Assembly (NCBI GenBank): GCA_964560165.1
Contig: CAZLLB010000223.1
Location: forward strand, 1-5,352
Length of the DNA: 5,352 nucleotides
From: Parvibaculum sp964560165
GTDB lineage: Bacteria > Pseudomonadota > Alphaproteobacteria > Parvibaculales > Parvibaculaceae
Direction: 5' to 3'
Shown: piece after piece, positions 4,907 to 5,352 of the stretch
Numbering within the stretch: the stretch's first letter is position 1
How the letters are laid out: the number at the start of each line of letters is the position of its first letter
Notes under the pieces: generated by a model
Database searches by the model: none
What the model was told of the DNA's origin: nothing
What the model saw: only the letters and a program-made list of their open reading frames with translations
Translations under genes and position numbers: made by a program

Positions 4907-5352
4907 CGAGCGGCTCAGGTGATCGCGCAATGCCGATGCCTCACCCGACAGGACATTCGCCGGATCGTGACGCAGCTTGATTGTCCGCATCCGCATGTCG
5001 AGCGCATCGTAAATCAGCAGCCGTCCGACAAGTCCCGTTCCCGCGCCTGCGATTTCCTTGATGACTTCGAGCGCCATCATCGAACCGATGACGCCGGTAA
5101 GCGCGCCGAGAATGCCCGCTTCCTCGCAAGCCGGAAGCAGACCCGGCGGCGGCGCTTCGGGCACAAGGTCGCGATAATTCGGTAGCGGATGGCCGTCCGC
5201 TCCGCGCTCATAGGATTTGAACGTCGAGACCTGCCCCTCGAAGGGGCCGACCGCGCCGGAGACGAGCGGCACATGCGCGAAATGACATGTATCGTTGACG
5301 AGAAAGCGCGTCTCGAAATTGTCGCAGCCATCGGCGACGATGTCATAGCCCG
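4904..5352 (-). CDS. moeB: MoeB/ThiF/HesA-type adenylyltransferase (E1-like), C-terminal part, cut by the window edge
   Basis: The frame enters from the right edge, the first full codon being 5350-5348, and ends at TGA 4906-4904, giving 148 residues. The full protein is usually about 250-270 residues, so the N-terminal ATP-binding GxGGxG part lies outside. Visible hallmarks are DGCDNFETRF at 7-16 (the Asp that binds ATP-Mg), PLVSGAVGPFEGQV at 28-41, and PPPGLLPACEEAGILG at 67-82, with C75 as the active-site cysteine. A GVIGSMMALEVIKEI helix follows. MoeB adenylates the C-terminus of the molybdopterin synthase small subunit; ThiF does this for ThiS. The first zinc CxxC of MoeB (CYRC) is replaced by NYRD at 58-61, and the C-terminal CxxC pair is also absent (HDPANVLSG). 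Alternatives are a ThiF- or HesA-like E1 or an uncharacterised paralogue. A GTG at 5272 in this frame is internal, not the start. Confidence 0.85.
   Translation of the reverse strand, partial: GYDIVADGCDNFETRFLVNDTCHFAHVPLVSGAVGPFEGQVSTFKSYERGADGHPLPNYRDLVPEAPPPGLLPACEEAGILGALTGVIGSMMALEVIKEIAGAGTGLVGRLLIYDALDMRMRTIKLRHDPANVLSGEASALRDHLSRS

Overview
The window is GC-rich and tightly packed. It reads as chromosomal DNA of an alphaproteobacterium, most likely Hyphomicrobiales or Parvibaculales-like. The evidence is codon usage, gene content (rubrerythrin / Fe-S protein / DUF3501 cassette, SH3_4 periplasmic protein, GhrB-like reductase, MoeB-like E1) and the palindromic intergenic repeats typical of that class. 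The species cannot be named from the sequence alone. No tRNA, rRNA, CRISPR array, transposase or phage gene was seen.

Left part (1-2323, + strand): the 3' end of a rubrerythrin gene that ends without a C-terminal rubredoxin domain. A 141-bp spacer with a nested palindrome follows. Next come a 452-aa protein with two [4Fe-4S] motifs and two CCG-type (heterodisulfide reductase/GlpC-like) domains, and then a DUF3501 protein 11 bp downstream behind a strong Shine-Dalgarno. This is an uncharacterised redox cassette. A reasonable but untested reading is that the Fe-S protein supplies electrons to the rubredoxin-less rubrerythrin, with DUF3501 as an accessory protein, in peroxide defence. It is the most interesting part of the window.

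Middle part (2324-4268): a palindrome-bearing convergent spacer separates the cassette from a minus-strand gene for an exported two-SH3-domain protein. That gene is divergent from a complete D-2-hydroxyacid dehydrogenase (glyoxylate/hydroxypyruvate reductase type). The 190-bp divergent spacer carries a promoter-like sequence in each direction, with three helically phased ATGGGNC half-sites between and overlapping them.

Right part (4269-5352): a 113-bp imperfect palindrome of the kind dispersed in rhizobial-type genomes, a GNAT acetyltransferase, and the convergent C-terminal 148 residues of a MoeB/ThiF/HesA-type adenylyltransferase. The latter keeps its catalytic cysteine but lacks residues for the usual structural zinc site. 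The two convergent stop codons form the outer arms of a small palindrome.
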